NCBI GenBank assembly: GCA_018340375.1
Contig: JAFFJZ010000001.1
Coordinates: 63,294,001 to 63,358,000 of the forward strand
Length of the DNA: 64,000 nucleotides
From: Gonatopus flavifemur
Lineage: Eukaryota > Arthropoda > Insecta > Hymenoptera > Dryinidae
Direction: 5' to 3'
Below the pieces are notes generated by a model. The model was not told the origin of the DNA. It was given only the letters and a program-made list of their open reading frames with translations, and made no database searches. Below, piece after piece: positions 26,674 to 37,090 of the stretch (positions are counted from its first letter, which is position 1; each line of letters begins with the position of its first letter). Position numbers and translations under genes: made by a program.

Positions 26674-26929
26674 CACTGAGAGAAGTAATTACTATCACCA
26701 AAAATATATTGTAATGTTCCAAGAAATCCATTTCTCAAAAAAACTGCATTCTTCACACAAGAAAAGTTTTTTGGGACTAAGGATGAATTTCTTGAATTGA
26801 AAAAATATTTTCTTGATTCAATAAAATTTCACTCGAGCTTACAACATATCAGCTGTAATCAAGAATATTTATTCTTAAAAAATATTCAAGAATACGTTTT
26901 CTTGGTATCAGTAATTATTTCTCTCACTA
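26674..26929. mobile_element. MITE inside the hAT element, CACTGAGAGAAG termini
   Basis: CACTGAGAGAAGTAATTACT at the left pairs with AGTAATTATTTCTCTCACT at the right. The interior repeats TTTCTTGAATTG and CAAGAATATT words in both orientations. TA precedes the left end; the right edge has mutated. Confidence 0.7.
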
Positions 26930-27185
26930 AAGTTATGTTTTTTTCAAATCCTTATTAATAATTCGCTTATATTACGGTCACACATACACCGTGATTCATA
27001 ACACATACACTTGGTATGACAGATGAAATACCCAATTGAAAATTCTCAAATATATATTACTTTTCAATTAATTGCTTTTCAAATTCATTTCCAAACATCT
27101 TGAAACCCAACTTTATATTCTATTCATGTATGAACTATGGAATTCATCAGCACGTAATTGTCGCTAATATCTCATATTCACGTAG

Positions 27186-27353
27186 AATTTATTATTGAGT
27201 ACTCCACCAAGCACATCGTCGCTTGAAAGATTTTTCTCCACTTTGGGTCACGTATGGTCGAAATTAAGAAATAGATTAGGTTATGAGAAAGCGAACAAAT
27301 TGGTCGAATTACATAGATTTCTAAATAAACCAAATCAGAGCAATGACTGGTGA
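27186..27353 (+). pseudogene. hAT transposase C-terminal (dimerisation) fragment
   Basis: A 55-codon frame follows an in-frame stop and ends at a TGA at 27351. It contains SSLERFFSTLGHVWSKLRNR followed by LGYEKANKLVEL, which I recognise as the conserved C-terminal hATC dimerisation motif of hAT transposases (S-x-x-E-R-x-F-S, then K-x-R-N-R-L, then a hydrophobic helix). Its position inside a CAGGG-ended element with 8-bp duplications supports this. The rest of the transposase, including the catalytic domain, is not recognisable between here and the left end, so this is a dead remnant. The downstream stop is plausibly the original C-terminus. Family call by motif only. Confidence 0.8.
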
Positions 27354-27472
27354 AATTAATTATTAATTAGTTGGTTGATTAATTAATTAATTTTTTATAT
27401 CGTTTGAATTTGAAAAATTATAATTTTTAATGGAAAAAAAATATGTTGAATTGTCAGAATAGTGATTTTTAA

Positions 27473-28432
27473 CCTTTAAACTGTAATGTCGGTCCCACAG
27501 ACCGCTAATAGAACTTCATTTGTTCATAAATTTATGAATCGTCGCAAGAGATGCTCAAAATCATGAGTACCTTCTTATTTCACATGACCAAACCAAATGC
27601 TGTATCACGCGTTCCGCCATTCATCAAGTAGTTTCCATACGGATTGGATTTTCAAAGTGTAGCGGTCTAGCAGACCGGTGTTGACCGTTTGTGTAAGTTT
27701 TTTTGCAAGGTTGTGCGGGTTGATATTTTATCGGCTCATTGGAATGAGATGGCATTTCGATTCACTGTCCTATTTTGATATCATTACTTTGATCACTACT
27801 AATGATAATGTATTATGACACACTGAAAACTGAAAAAAACAGAGTTTTTAAGATGAATGACTCACTCTGCTTGAAACTGCTGTCAGATCCACTCACAAAA
27901 TATTTTTCAGGTCTTGAGAGGTTTTTATCTCTGTAAATCGGTCCACAAACTTGCAAACTTTCTACCCGATTTCGTCCGGAATCACTAAATCCGAACATCC
28001 AGTCAAAAAATGACAGCAAATGTTAGGATGGTTCTGTTCATAATCTATAACTGGGATATCTGGTCAAAAATTGACAAATTTTTCTCGCTATATAGGTTTT
28101 GACAGAATATTGAGATTCAGCAATTCCGGAGAGAATCAAGTTGGAAGTTTGTCAGTTCCTGAGCAAATTTCCAGGCCCAAAAACCGCTCAATACCTGACG
28201 ACTATTTTTTTAGCAGATCTGGCAGCAGTTTTCAGCAGGATATATTTTATATTCCTAATATATTGAAATGTGTGCTGATTTTTCTATTGTAGTATCTTCC
28301 ATAACTTCGAAAATAGTCAAAAACATACTTTTGTAACCTCAAGTTGCTCAGAATCTGAGTAAATAATATTAGCGGTCTGTGAGACCGATGTTTACCAATA
28401 GTGTGATTTTTTTAGACATTACAGTTTAAAGG
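27473..28432. mobile_element. TTAA-type (piggyBac-like) non-autonomous element inside the hAT
   Basis: Left tip CCTTTAAACTGTAATGTC preceded by TTAA; right tip GACATTACAGTTTAAAGG followed by TTAT, a one-base decay of TTAA. Sub-terminal palindromes AGCGGTCTGTGAGACCG and GCGGTCTAGCAGACCGG occur near the ends. TTAA plus CC-starting repeats fit piggyBac; no transposase frame remains. Sits directly downstream of the hAT transposase relic. Confidence 0.75.
27870..28255. mobile_element. Foldback element, GTCAAAAACTGACA family, copy 2
   Basis: Shares ordered blocks with 10434-10862: GGTCCACAAACTTG, TACCCGATTTCGTCCGG, AATCACTAAA, GGTCAAAAATTGACA and TTTTCAGCAGG, arranged as two diverged arms around a centre near 28050. 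Fully contained in the TTAA element, making it the fourth nesting level. Confidence 0.6.
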
Positions 28433-28952
28433 TTATGTTGATTTTTCGGAATAAAATACTATTTGGGCAACCATGATGCAAATTCGCTTCATTTAATCAT
28501 AATTCAGTACTCAGTGATCATTTGAATTTTGCTTCTCTTTCTAAAAGTTTAATTTCTCGGATTTTTTCGAGAGGGTTTTTTCCAAAAAAACCCGGTGGGG
28601 GAAACCGGGCTGGGTTTTTTCGTTCAAACCCTGATGACAAAGCTCAGAAATGAACGACCAAGTGTAATCAAGCTCACTCACGTGCAGTCAGTATTGAACA
28701 CGAAGAATTTTGTCGAAAAATGTCCATGATTAGGCTTGAACACGCATAATCAGACCTGAACGATTTTTTCATGTGGAATCAGTGCTAAGTCTGCCACTTG
28801 GTCTTGCGATCGTTTGTCGATCTTCCGTCTTTCATTTGGTTGGGATTCAAAACTGTTTGTTTCATTCGAGAAATTTTGTGTATGCTCTATATCTGGTTTT
28901 ATCACAAATACACAAATACGTTTGAATTCTTGTTGAAAGGGGAGCGTAAGAA

Positions 28953-29551
28953 CCCAGCCAAAAAATTCCGAATAATGCCAATGTTGGCAACAGATGCAGT
29001 ACAGTGCCAGTATTGGGTCTTCAACACTTGGCCAACATGTACGAGATCAGTACTGGATACATAGAAATACAGTACCTATGCCTGTACTGATAACCCGAGT
29101 GGAAAAATTTGAACCGTTTTTGTCCTTATATTTCGTTTTTAGACTGATTTTGTCTTGATTGTTGAATAATGCGGATAAAAACAGTACTTTTTCATGATTT
29201 TAGTTTGAATTTATTATCCAACGAATGAAAGTGATCGAGGACAAATTCAGACTGAAATCATGGCAAAGTACTGTTGTTGTTCGTATTATCCAACAATCAG
29301 GACAAATTCGGTCTAAAAACGGAATAGGAGGCCAAAAAACGTCCAAATTTTTCGACTCAGGAAACCAGTACTGAGAGCTCAATGCCGACCAGGTACTGAT
29401 CCAGTACAAGCACTGCACTGATTGCGAATAATAGTATTAGTACTCAATCCCCAGTACAGAAAAGCGTTATCATCCCAGACAAATGCCAGTACCCTGCCAG
29501 TCTTGGAAAGTACTGCTGCAGTACTGCTCCTGTTGTAAATTTCTAGTTGGG
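28953..29551. mobile_element. 600-bp TIR element rich in CAGTACTG, carrying a nested MITE
   Basis: CCCAGCCAAAAAATT at the left is an imperfect complement of AAATTTCTAGTTGGG at the right. Between them CAGTAC, CCAGTA and AGTACTG words recur many times in both orientations, including a GTACTGCTGCAGTACTGC hairpin near 29510. A second element occupies 29094-29361. Confidence 0.6.
29094..29361. mobile_element. Nested palindromic MITE, CCCGAGTCGAAAAATT family
   Basis: CCCGAGTGGAAAAATTTG and CAAATTTTTCGACTCAGG close an imperfect palindrome; the arms share AGACTGATTTTGTC and GGATAAAAACAGTACT-type blocks. The same tips bound the larger element at 38521-39734. Confidence 0.65.
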
Positions 29552-32013
29552 AATGTTCCAGATGACTGTTTTACTACTCCTTATATCTCTCCTATCCACT
29601 CTACAATGACGCTTCCATGCGTACAGCCCGGTTTCTATGGAATTGGTGTTCTTTCCGATACGTTTCACGTGCTTTGAATATACTCTTCATGTTCCACTTA
29701 ACGTTCGATATACGCCTATACCCGCGTTTCAAATGCTTCGTGATTCAATCTCTGTCATTTGGTAATACACGCTTCCCTTTCCCCAGGACATTCATAAAAA
29801 AATTCAAATCTCCAATTGCATACTTCGACTGTGAATTATTACTCATTACAGTCGAATATAAACATTAATTTGTTTGCAAATGGATTTTTCGTTTTTATGT
29901 TATATATATTCCCGTACATTTCATCCTGCATTTTGTTGTCAATTCAATTTCAATTATCATCGCGAGATCTGGGAGGTAGAACAAAAAACGTAAGTTTTCA
30001 TCATCTCTCGTACGCAGTTTGCATTGAGTTTACATATAAAACAATTTTTCAACGCTTCAATTTTTCGACTTGATATATAAAGGAAAATCCTACCCGCAGA
30101 ATGAACAGGGATGAGAAATTAAAACCCTATACAGATTTGTTTCCTCCGCTTCATGAACAAAGCGAATTAACGTGATTGCTTATATCACGTTTGTCTGAAC
30201 AAATACGAATGGACAGAGATGATTGTGGTGCGTAAGAGGAAAATGGAAGGTCAGCCAAGTTACTATAAATGAAATTATTAGTTATTCTCGTGATATATCG
30301 TTTCGAAGATCAAATCATGAATGAATTTTGATCGATTCCTCTTCGAAATAGAATATTGCAAAAATTATCATCGAGGATCCATCGCGAGGACAAATTCTAG
30401 AATTTATAAGAATAATACAGTATTGTCGAAGTTTTATGAAATTTTCTTATCAAAAACTTGTATTGAGAATAATTCCTTCAAAGATAGGTTTCTTTTCGGC
30501 TATCAAAGAGGGAAATTTTACCCTGAAGATTCAGAGAATAAAGATGATTTAGTCTTCATTTTTTATTCGTTAGATTTCTGATCATTTATCTAAAGTCATA
30601 TGGAAAACATGCATGATTAAAATTGTTTCATCTAGTGGAAGTATACCAAAGTCGTTGAGCAGGACAGGCATATGAATCGGATGTTCTTCGGAAATTCGTC
30701 AGATTTTGTGATCTTTCCTAACATTAATGGCGAAGCACGATCATAGAGCGTTGTTGATGAACCTCAAAAGAGATGAGCATTTTTCAGCAGAAGACTTGAC
30801 TGTTCATTGTAGAAATACAGAATTTCCGCACTCAAATTTTCCTTCTCTTGTTTTATACTACATGTACATACACGGTAAAACATATTCCCTACCAGATTTT
30901 GATTTTTCCTCATGCAACATTCACAAAAAGAGCTGTGCTCATTCCAGTGAGAATCCATAGTACAATGTCATTAAAAAAGTACTACTGACCTAGCACAACT
31001 TCATTCCCTCTACGATTTATATCTTATACGCATATCATTATGCAATATAATTACACGTATATTAAATCATTAGAGAAGAATTCATAAATAAATTCATTAC
31101 CACGATCAAGCGCTTTATCGTTGGAATCTAATAATTTACAATTGATTTATTCACGACTTTGTTTTACAGCTGTTCTTCGATGGACTTGACATTCCCTCAT
31201 TATCGATCCATCTATAAAATTGAGTCTATGAATGCGAGAGAAGATGTACAGAAAAGCTGTATTACGTATCTCCCCTCGCACCTAGTTTTCCAACTATACT
31301 ATACTCGTTTCGTTCTTCGCCGCGGGTCATCATTGAGTATGCGTCAACTATTCACGCTCCAAAATCTTGTCTTTCTTTTTTCTTCATCGACCTTATTCCA
31401 TAGCTTTTCGTCAACAAATTTTTTTTCCAACGTCAAAATGATTCTTCTCGATTCTTCCATGTATCAAACGTTACAACGATGCAAAAAAACATAGTCTCCT
31501 ATTGTTTTTCTTGCCCCCGTCCTGTCCCCATCACACGATACAGGGTCGAGATTTATGCGACGTGTGACAATTTCATTCACCTGGCTGCAAGGATTGGATT
31601 GCAATTGTGATAAATCAGGGCTTGGGACAATTGACCCCGATACAGGGTGGTAATCATTGTCGGACCACGAAGAATTTCTAATTTAATCCCGATATATACA
31701 CAAAGGTGTCGTGTATACGTATATCGCGTGTACGTGGGGAATTAACACCGCGTTAAATCCGAGGTAATGAGAATTAATCGGGATGACGGTGAAGAGGAAA
31801 GTTGTGTAGCTATAATAACGGAGAGGGGAGATACGGTACAATAATGCGACGGACGCCGCGCGCGCGATAACAGAGATACGATATTAAGATGCAACGAAGG
31901 CAGTAAAACCTGATGCGCACGTCCGCCTATGAAATGTGTGAATGAAGAATACCGGGAATACAAAATGAAAATATTCATTCCTCGGTGGAAAAAAGAATTC
32001 ATCGTGAGCCGAG
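29552..32013. other. No gene recognised
   Basis: No supported exon, RNA gene or repeat element. A GC-richer patch at 31780-31930 with a CGCGCGCG run has no convincing frame. It may be regulatory or simply an old CpG-rich spot. Confidence 0.5.
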
Positions 32014-32645
32014 TAAACACACGCATGTTTTAAAAACGTCAAAAACAGTCAATAACCACACGTTGTGAATTAGTAATATTTTTGCGTTGATTCAACGTAA
32101 AAACATCGCGGCAGATCACGTGTTTCTCAACCATAAAATAACGTCATATCAACGGTTTGAACACCGTTCAAAAGACGTCAAATATTGACGTGTCCAAATG
32201 ATGGTTCTAAAACGTGAATTAAATCCAACAAATTTTTTTTTGAAAACTTTTCATTCAATATCGAGAACAATAGTATTTCTGAGTATGACAGAATTTGGAA
32301 AGTATGCCACACTATTTACCATCTTGCCCTTTGTTGAAATTTTAACCATTGTTTGGTTTCGGTCGACATTTTCAGCAGAATATCTTCAGTTGAAGCTCAA
32401 ACACGAGGTGTTATAAACACATTTCAAACGCGTGATTCAAACCCGTTCAAAACACGATTTTTGAGAACGTCGTTTGATGGTTATTTTTGAATATTAGTTC
32501 AAATTACACGTCATCAAAACGTAATTCCTGGTCGTCTATTTCCCTATCAAATTTTGACTAAAAATCAACTTCATGAAATCAACGACTAACGTCCGTTTGA
32601 CAGTCCAACGTTCTTTCAACGTTGAAATAACGTGTGTGTGTTTAT
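32014..32645. repeat. Probable TIR element rich in AACGTC / GACGTT
   Basis: TAAACACACGCATG at the left resembles the complement of CGTGTGTGTGTTTA at the right. The interior repeats AAACGTC, TTGACGT, AACGTT and CGTTCAAAA words in both orientations. Termini are short and overlap a GT microsatellite, so the call is tentative. Confidence 0.4.
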
Positions 32646-33530
32646 TGGGAGGGCGGTCGTTACCGTGAGGTTTCGATGATGTTTTGTTATTTCAGGAGGG
32701 GAGTTCGCACGTTTCGCGTGAAAGTCAAATTCGTGTTGTTTCTAAGAGAGTATAGGGGTGGTTTAGATTCGAGTATGTCAGGAATATTTAGAACAACCTC
32801 AACGGAAATCATTCTACTCATTCTCTGGTTTATTCCAAGACTTTGTCAGGCCTCGCAAGCCCCTCGCAAGGACCTGTTGAGACCTTGCGAGATTGTAGAA
32901 TGACTGGAGAGTGATTTTTACTAGAGTATGTCTTCTGTTTAATCTTCGTCAATCGCAGGGGCTTGCGATTGGAGTCTTCTAATATGGGTGGAATATTTCA
33001 GTGAAGTTCTGTTTGAGTTCTCTCACTGAAAATACCTGGCAGAACCAGGTAGAGAATTGTTGTCAGGCTTTGATTGATTTTTATAATATGAAACCTTTTT
33101 CCCATTTTCATCCGGTTCTACGTGGAATTCTCAGCAGGGTATAGATTGAAATTTCCAGAATGACTTTCGAGCTTGCGCGGGCATTAGCCTCCGTTCTTTC
33201 CTCGCCGTTGCCTAAAGAATCAGAACTGAGGAATTACCTTGCACTACTGGAGAATGTTTATATCAAGCCATTATCAAGAAACCTCCCTGTTGTCTCTCTC
33301 CCAAAACTTTCACGTCTCCTCGGGCTCGGATTGGCTCGAAGATCATCAAGCTAGATCGAAGAACCTACAGTTTTCGTTCAAAATAAACGCGAATGAAGAA
33401 TTGTTGCCTCCAAAAGCTCCTTCGAATCAAGCATATTCCTGAAACCCTTGAAGCTTGAGTATAAATCAACGCTCTTTCAAAATTTGTATGACTCAGTCAA
33501 TCGAATTTTACGAATATAATAATTACACAG
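32646..33530. other. No gene; short dyad and a foldback fragment
   Basis: A GC-rich dyad (CCTCGCAAGCCCC near 32850 against GGGGCTTGCGA near 32960) and a fragment of the GTCAAAAACTGACA foldback family at about 33025-33145 (CCTGGCAGA, TTGTCAGGCTTTGA, CTCAGCAGGG). Nothing coding that I can support. Confidence 0.45.
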
Positions 33531-34523
33531 GCCAACAAAATTTTGCGAATTTTAGTAACAGAAACTAGTATACACTCTTCGAAGCATTTTGGTACGCTGA
33601 ATCTGAATCTGGCTGCAGAATTGCTCCATCGCGTCAAAGTTCAGAGCCATTTCCACTTAAAAGTGTAAAAAACACTATTTTTCGACATATTTGAGGTTAC
33701 TGCAGGTCAAGAGGTAATTTTTTCTCACAAAACTAGTAGATGCCTTTCATACTATGATTCATTCTCTTTCGAATGGCGTTGAGTTTGCTCAAATATCTGT
33801 GTTTTTCATTGAGATACGACAATTTGAAATTTAGGTGTTCACCTATCTACTGAATACTTGGACATCCAAACTTCAAATTGCCGTATCTCAATGGTAAGCA
33901 AAGATATTCCAACAAACTGAACGATATTTTGAAGAGAATGAGTTATACTTTGGGATACACCTACTGGTTTTGTGACATTCCAGGTTTTTGAGATATTCTA
34001 ACTTGAATTTCAACCTAAAAATCTGAGAAACTGTTTTTCGACATGCTTGAAATTACATAAAACCAAGAAGTGATTTTTTTCCACGAAACCAGTAAATGTA
34101 TCTGAGAGTATGAGCCATTCTCCTTCAAATGCCATTGAGTTTGCTCAAATATCTTTTTTTTCATTGAGATACAACAATTTGAAATTTGTATTCATGTATT
34201 CAGTAAATATATTGAAACATAATTTTCAAATTGTCGTATCTCAATGGAAAACACAGATATTTGAGCAAACTCAACGGCATTCGGAAGAGAATGAATCATA
34301 GTATGAGAGGCATCTACTAGTTTTGTGAGAAAAAATTACCTCTTGACTTGCAGGAACCTCAAATATGTCAAAAAACAGTGTTTTCTACACTTTTAAGTGG
34401 AAATATCTCTGAAACCTGACGTGATGGAGCAATTCTGCAGCCAGATTCGGATTCAGTGCACCAAAATGCTCCGGCAAAGTGTGTAATAGTTTCTGTTGCT
34501 GAAATTTGCAAAATTTTGTTGGC
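33531..34523. mobile_element. 993-bp palindromic element made of alternating units
   Basis: Ends GCCAACAAAATTTTGC and GCAAAATTTTGTTGGC pair perfectly, and the arms stay aligned inward to a centre near 34030. Within each arm a smaller hairpin repeats: GAGTTTGCTCAAATATCT with CATTGAGATAC, then the inverted form. The block therefore appears four times in alternating orientation (about 33780, 33885, 34137 and 34230). No coding capacity. Confidence 0.75.
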
Positions 34524-34590
34524 ATGTATCTTGAAAGAATTAGTGATGAAGTAAAATGAACTTTGTAATAGAAAAATATCTTTATGAATA

Positions 34591-35882
34591 CGAGGGTGGA
34601 TTGATAAGTTTCCGGCCTGACCAAGAGATGGCGCCACTAGGCCTACCTTGAGGTGGCGTTCTATAGTACCATCCTTAGATAGCTTGTAGCTATAGTTTCA
34701 GTCCGATCGCCATGTTAGTTTAGTTTTGAGAGCACGCTGACCAAGACGTCTCTGTGTTTTTCGTAAAAATGGAAAAGCTGGAAAATCGTGCTGTCATCAA
34801 ATACTTTTATTTGAAGGGGTTAACGCCGAAGGAAATTAAAGAAGAGATGGACTCAACACTGGGGACATCCTCCCCATCATATTCAACCGTTAAGCAGTGG
34901 GTTTCCGAGTTTAAAAAGGGTCGTGTGAGCACCTCTGATGAGCCTCGCTCAGGACGCCCCATTGAGGTCACAACTCCAGATATGATCGAAAAAATCCATC
35001 AAATAGTGCTGAAAGATCGCAGATTAAAAGTTCGTGAGATAGCTGAGACCTGTAAGATGTCATATGAACGTGTACAAAATATTTTGCACCAACATTTGTA
35101 TATGGAAAAGCTCTGTGCAAGATGGGTGCCGCGTTTGCTAACAGTCGACCAAAAATTGATTCGAAAGAACATTTCTACCGCCAATTTGGCGTTGTATAAG
35201 CGTTATCCAAGCGAATTTTTGCGTCGATTGGTAAACGTTGACGAAACTTGGGTCCACCACTACACTCCTGAAACCAAAGAACAGTCTAAACAGTGGATTG
35301 GACCAGGGGAACCAACTCCAAAGAAGGCAAAACAATTTTTCGGCGAACAAGGTTATGGCTACTGTTTTTTGGGATGCAAGAGGTATTATATACATTGATT
35401 ACCTTGAAAAGGGTAAAACTATCACTGGTCAATACTACGCGGACTTATTGCAACGTTTGAGCCACGAAGTGAAAATTAAACGACCTCATCTGGCGAAGAA
35501 AAAAATCTTGTTTCATCACGATAACGCACCAGCGCACACGTCAATCGTTGCGATGGCTAAAATCAACGATCTGAAGTTTGAATTAATGCCGCACCCTCCC
35601 TACTCTCCAGACCTAGCCCCGAGTGACTATTATCTGTTTCCTTACCTCAAAAAATGGCTTGGCGGTAAGAGATTTGCGGACAATGAAGAAGTAATCGAAG
35701 CTGTAAATGGGTATTTTGAGGAGCTTGACGAATCAGTCTATAGAGATGGCATTACTAGACTAGAACACCGCTATGAGAAATGTATCAGCCTTGGAGGAGA
35801 TTATGTTGAGAAATAAAAAAAAAAAAATTCTTAAAAACGTTGTTTTTCTTGGTCAGGCCGGAAACTTATCAATCCACCCTCG
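34591..35882 (+). mobile_element. Near-complete mariner transposon, TA duplication
   Basis: Perfect 36-bp terminal inverted repeats start CGAGGGTGGATTGATAAGTT at 34591 and end with the complement at 35882; TA lies directly outside both (34589-34590 and 35883-35884). The length of 1292 bp is normal for mariner. It contains a single transposase gene broken by one frameshift. Identical repeats over 36 bp suggest a young insertion. Inserted 67 bp past the right end of the palindromic element. Confidence 0.95.
34769..35816 (+). pseudogene. mariner transposase, one frameshift
   Basis: Encodes a mariner transposase, the nuclear DDD enzyme that cuts at the element's repeats and inserts at TA. The first part (ATG at 34769, about 190 codons in correct frame) has the N-terminal helix-turn-helix region, the linker DEPRSGRP, a WVPRLL block (the family's WVPHEL-type motif) and the first catalytic Asp in NVDETW (residue 158). 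The frame then shifts by one base around 35335-35345, in or near a run of five T, and continues to the stop at 35814. That part has HHDNAPAHTS (second Asp) and YSPDLAPSDYYLF (third Asp), exactly 34 residues apart, the mariner D,D34D spacing. No other stop is seen and all three Asp codons are intact, but the reading frame is broken so the copy should be non-autonomous. An A-rich run follows the stop. Confidence 0.92.
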
Positions 35883-35884
35883 TA

Positions 35885-36565
35885 TGTTTCTATAAACTTT
35901 TCGACTCTGCTATCAATTGAGCAAAATATTGTTTCATACATCGTGATGGATATGAGAAAAATAAGCACACTTTGACTCACATGATGATAACTTCGACACT
36001 GTTTTAAATTATCACAATCAATACTGTCAAAATTAGAACATTCTTTGTAAACTTTGAATTAATGAATCAGACCCTATCATTTATTGTTTCCCTGTTTTAT
36101 GAATAAAAATTTGTCGAAAAGACTTGTTTCTAGAATTGCTCCTAGCCTAAAAACAAGTATTCAAAATTCCACTTGCAATCCAGGAATTCAAGCAGAGCAG
36201 TTGTTGAATAGAGTCATTGCCAAGACGATTTCTATGTTTCCGAATTATTAGATCTTTCCCTGCGACTTTGGGATTCTGCAATTAGGTACATCACACTTTC
36301 GGGGAAGTAGATCTTTGCATTGCGACACTTTACCGTTTTCTCTGTTTCCTCGTCTGTTGGAAAATTTCCTCAGTGTATTATGTTGACTTGTGCAGTAGTT
36401 ATGTATTCTATACCGACCGTGAAGCCAATTGGCTTTATTGAGTCTGTATTTTTCCGAGTGTATAATAAACGAGTGAACACAATTCCCTCAGTGACGAACC
36501 AGCTCGTCGATCTCATAGTTCTAACTTGGCTCGAAATTCTGATCGAGTGAAATTTTTTTCAACTC
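35885..36565. other. No gene recognised
   Basis: Flank of the mariner. Two similar words (AGATCTTTCCCTGCGACTTT and AGATCTTTGCATTGCGACAC) occur about 60 bp apart near 36250 and 36310, suggesting an old short duplication. Nothing coding. Confidence 0.45.
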
Positions 36566-36730
36566 TGCCATAGTAGAAATGCTCTAACGATTAATTGGTG
36601 TTGTAACACCTGTCCCACGGAATAACCAGACATTTGCTAGTGAATTGCAAGGTACTGGCAAGTTTTATAGTTTTTCGTTGGGATAAGTGTTACAAAACCA
36701 ATGAATCGCTAGAGCACTTCTACTGGGGTG
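36566..36730. mobile_element. 165-bp palindromic MITE
   Basis: AGTAGAAATGCTCTAACGAT near 36572 pairs with the complement of ATCGCTAGAGCACTTCTACT near 36706. Pairing continues through ATTGGT, TTGTAACAC and TGTCCCA to a centre near 36648. Confidence 0.65.
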
Positions 36731-36949
36731 CTCGCAGATCGGATCAACACTCACTATGATTCCAATTCCGAATGTGAATCAAAACGAAACAAGAAAATTC
36801 TCGATCAATCCAGGGAGAAATAGAATTTGCACCGACAACTGGGGCTTCGCGCGAGACTCTCGTCTCAAATTGAAAAATGATCTATATTTACTGTTCTAAC
36901 AATTCAAGACATAAAAATTTTGAACGCGATCAAGCTTCTACCTAAGGTG

Positions 36950-37090
36950 TGACAAAATCACATGGAATTTCGATTTCATTGAAGACCCTAGCAGGAATGA
37001 CTCTAGCACCTTTATAGTTAATGTCAAGGGTCTTTCCAGTGACTAGCTTCACTGCAAGCGCCTTGAAAGATGCTAGACAACCACTATAAT
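36950..37090 (-). repeat. Possible coding relic, shared with 4.8 kb
   Basis: On the minus strand a frame runs from about 37217 to 36942. Its last third reads LVTGKTLDINYKGARVIPAR followed by VFNEIEIPCDF, which looks protein-like rather than random. The segment 37007-37088 aligns with 4795-4871 in the same frame. I do not recognise the family. It may be a fragment of an unrecognised mobile-element protein or captured gene, or a non-coding repeat that is open by chance. Confidence 0.3.

Larger units (their letters stand above)
26516..28633 (+). mobile_element. hAT element with 8-bp target duplication
   Basis: Left end CAGGGTTTGAAAAAACCC and right end GGGTTTTTTCGTTCAAACCCTG are inverted repeats beginning CAGGG, as in hAT elements. 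Both are flanked by the same 8 bp, ATGACAAA (26508-26515 and 28634-28641), the hAT target duplication. The tips continue into CCCGGTTTTTTCGGG-type stems. Inside are a transposase C-terminal relic (27186-27353), a MITE (26674-26929) and a TTAA element (27473-28432). Confidence 0.9.
25583..28775. mobile_element. Outer element of a transposon stack
   Basis: Left tip GACCCGTGAAAAAATTGTCC and right tip CGATTTTTTCATGTGGAATC are imperfect inverted repeats. The outer parts are rich in CTGATCACG, GGCGTAATCAGGC and TGATCACGCG words in both orientations. Most of its present length is inserted DNA (palindrome at 25778, hAT at 26516). Superfamily not identified; no own transposase seen. Confidence 0.5.

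Noticed and set aside
31159..31494. 111-codon plus-strand frame
   Set aside because: Serine- and phenylalanine-rich with no motif; typical of a pyrimidine-rich stretch read by chance.
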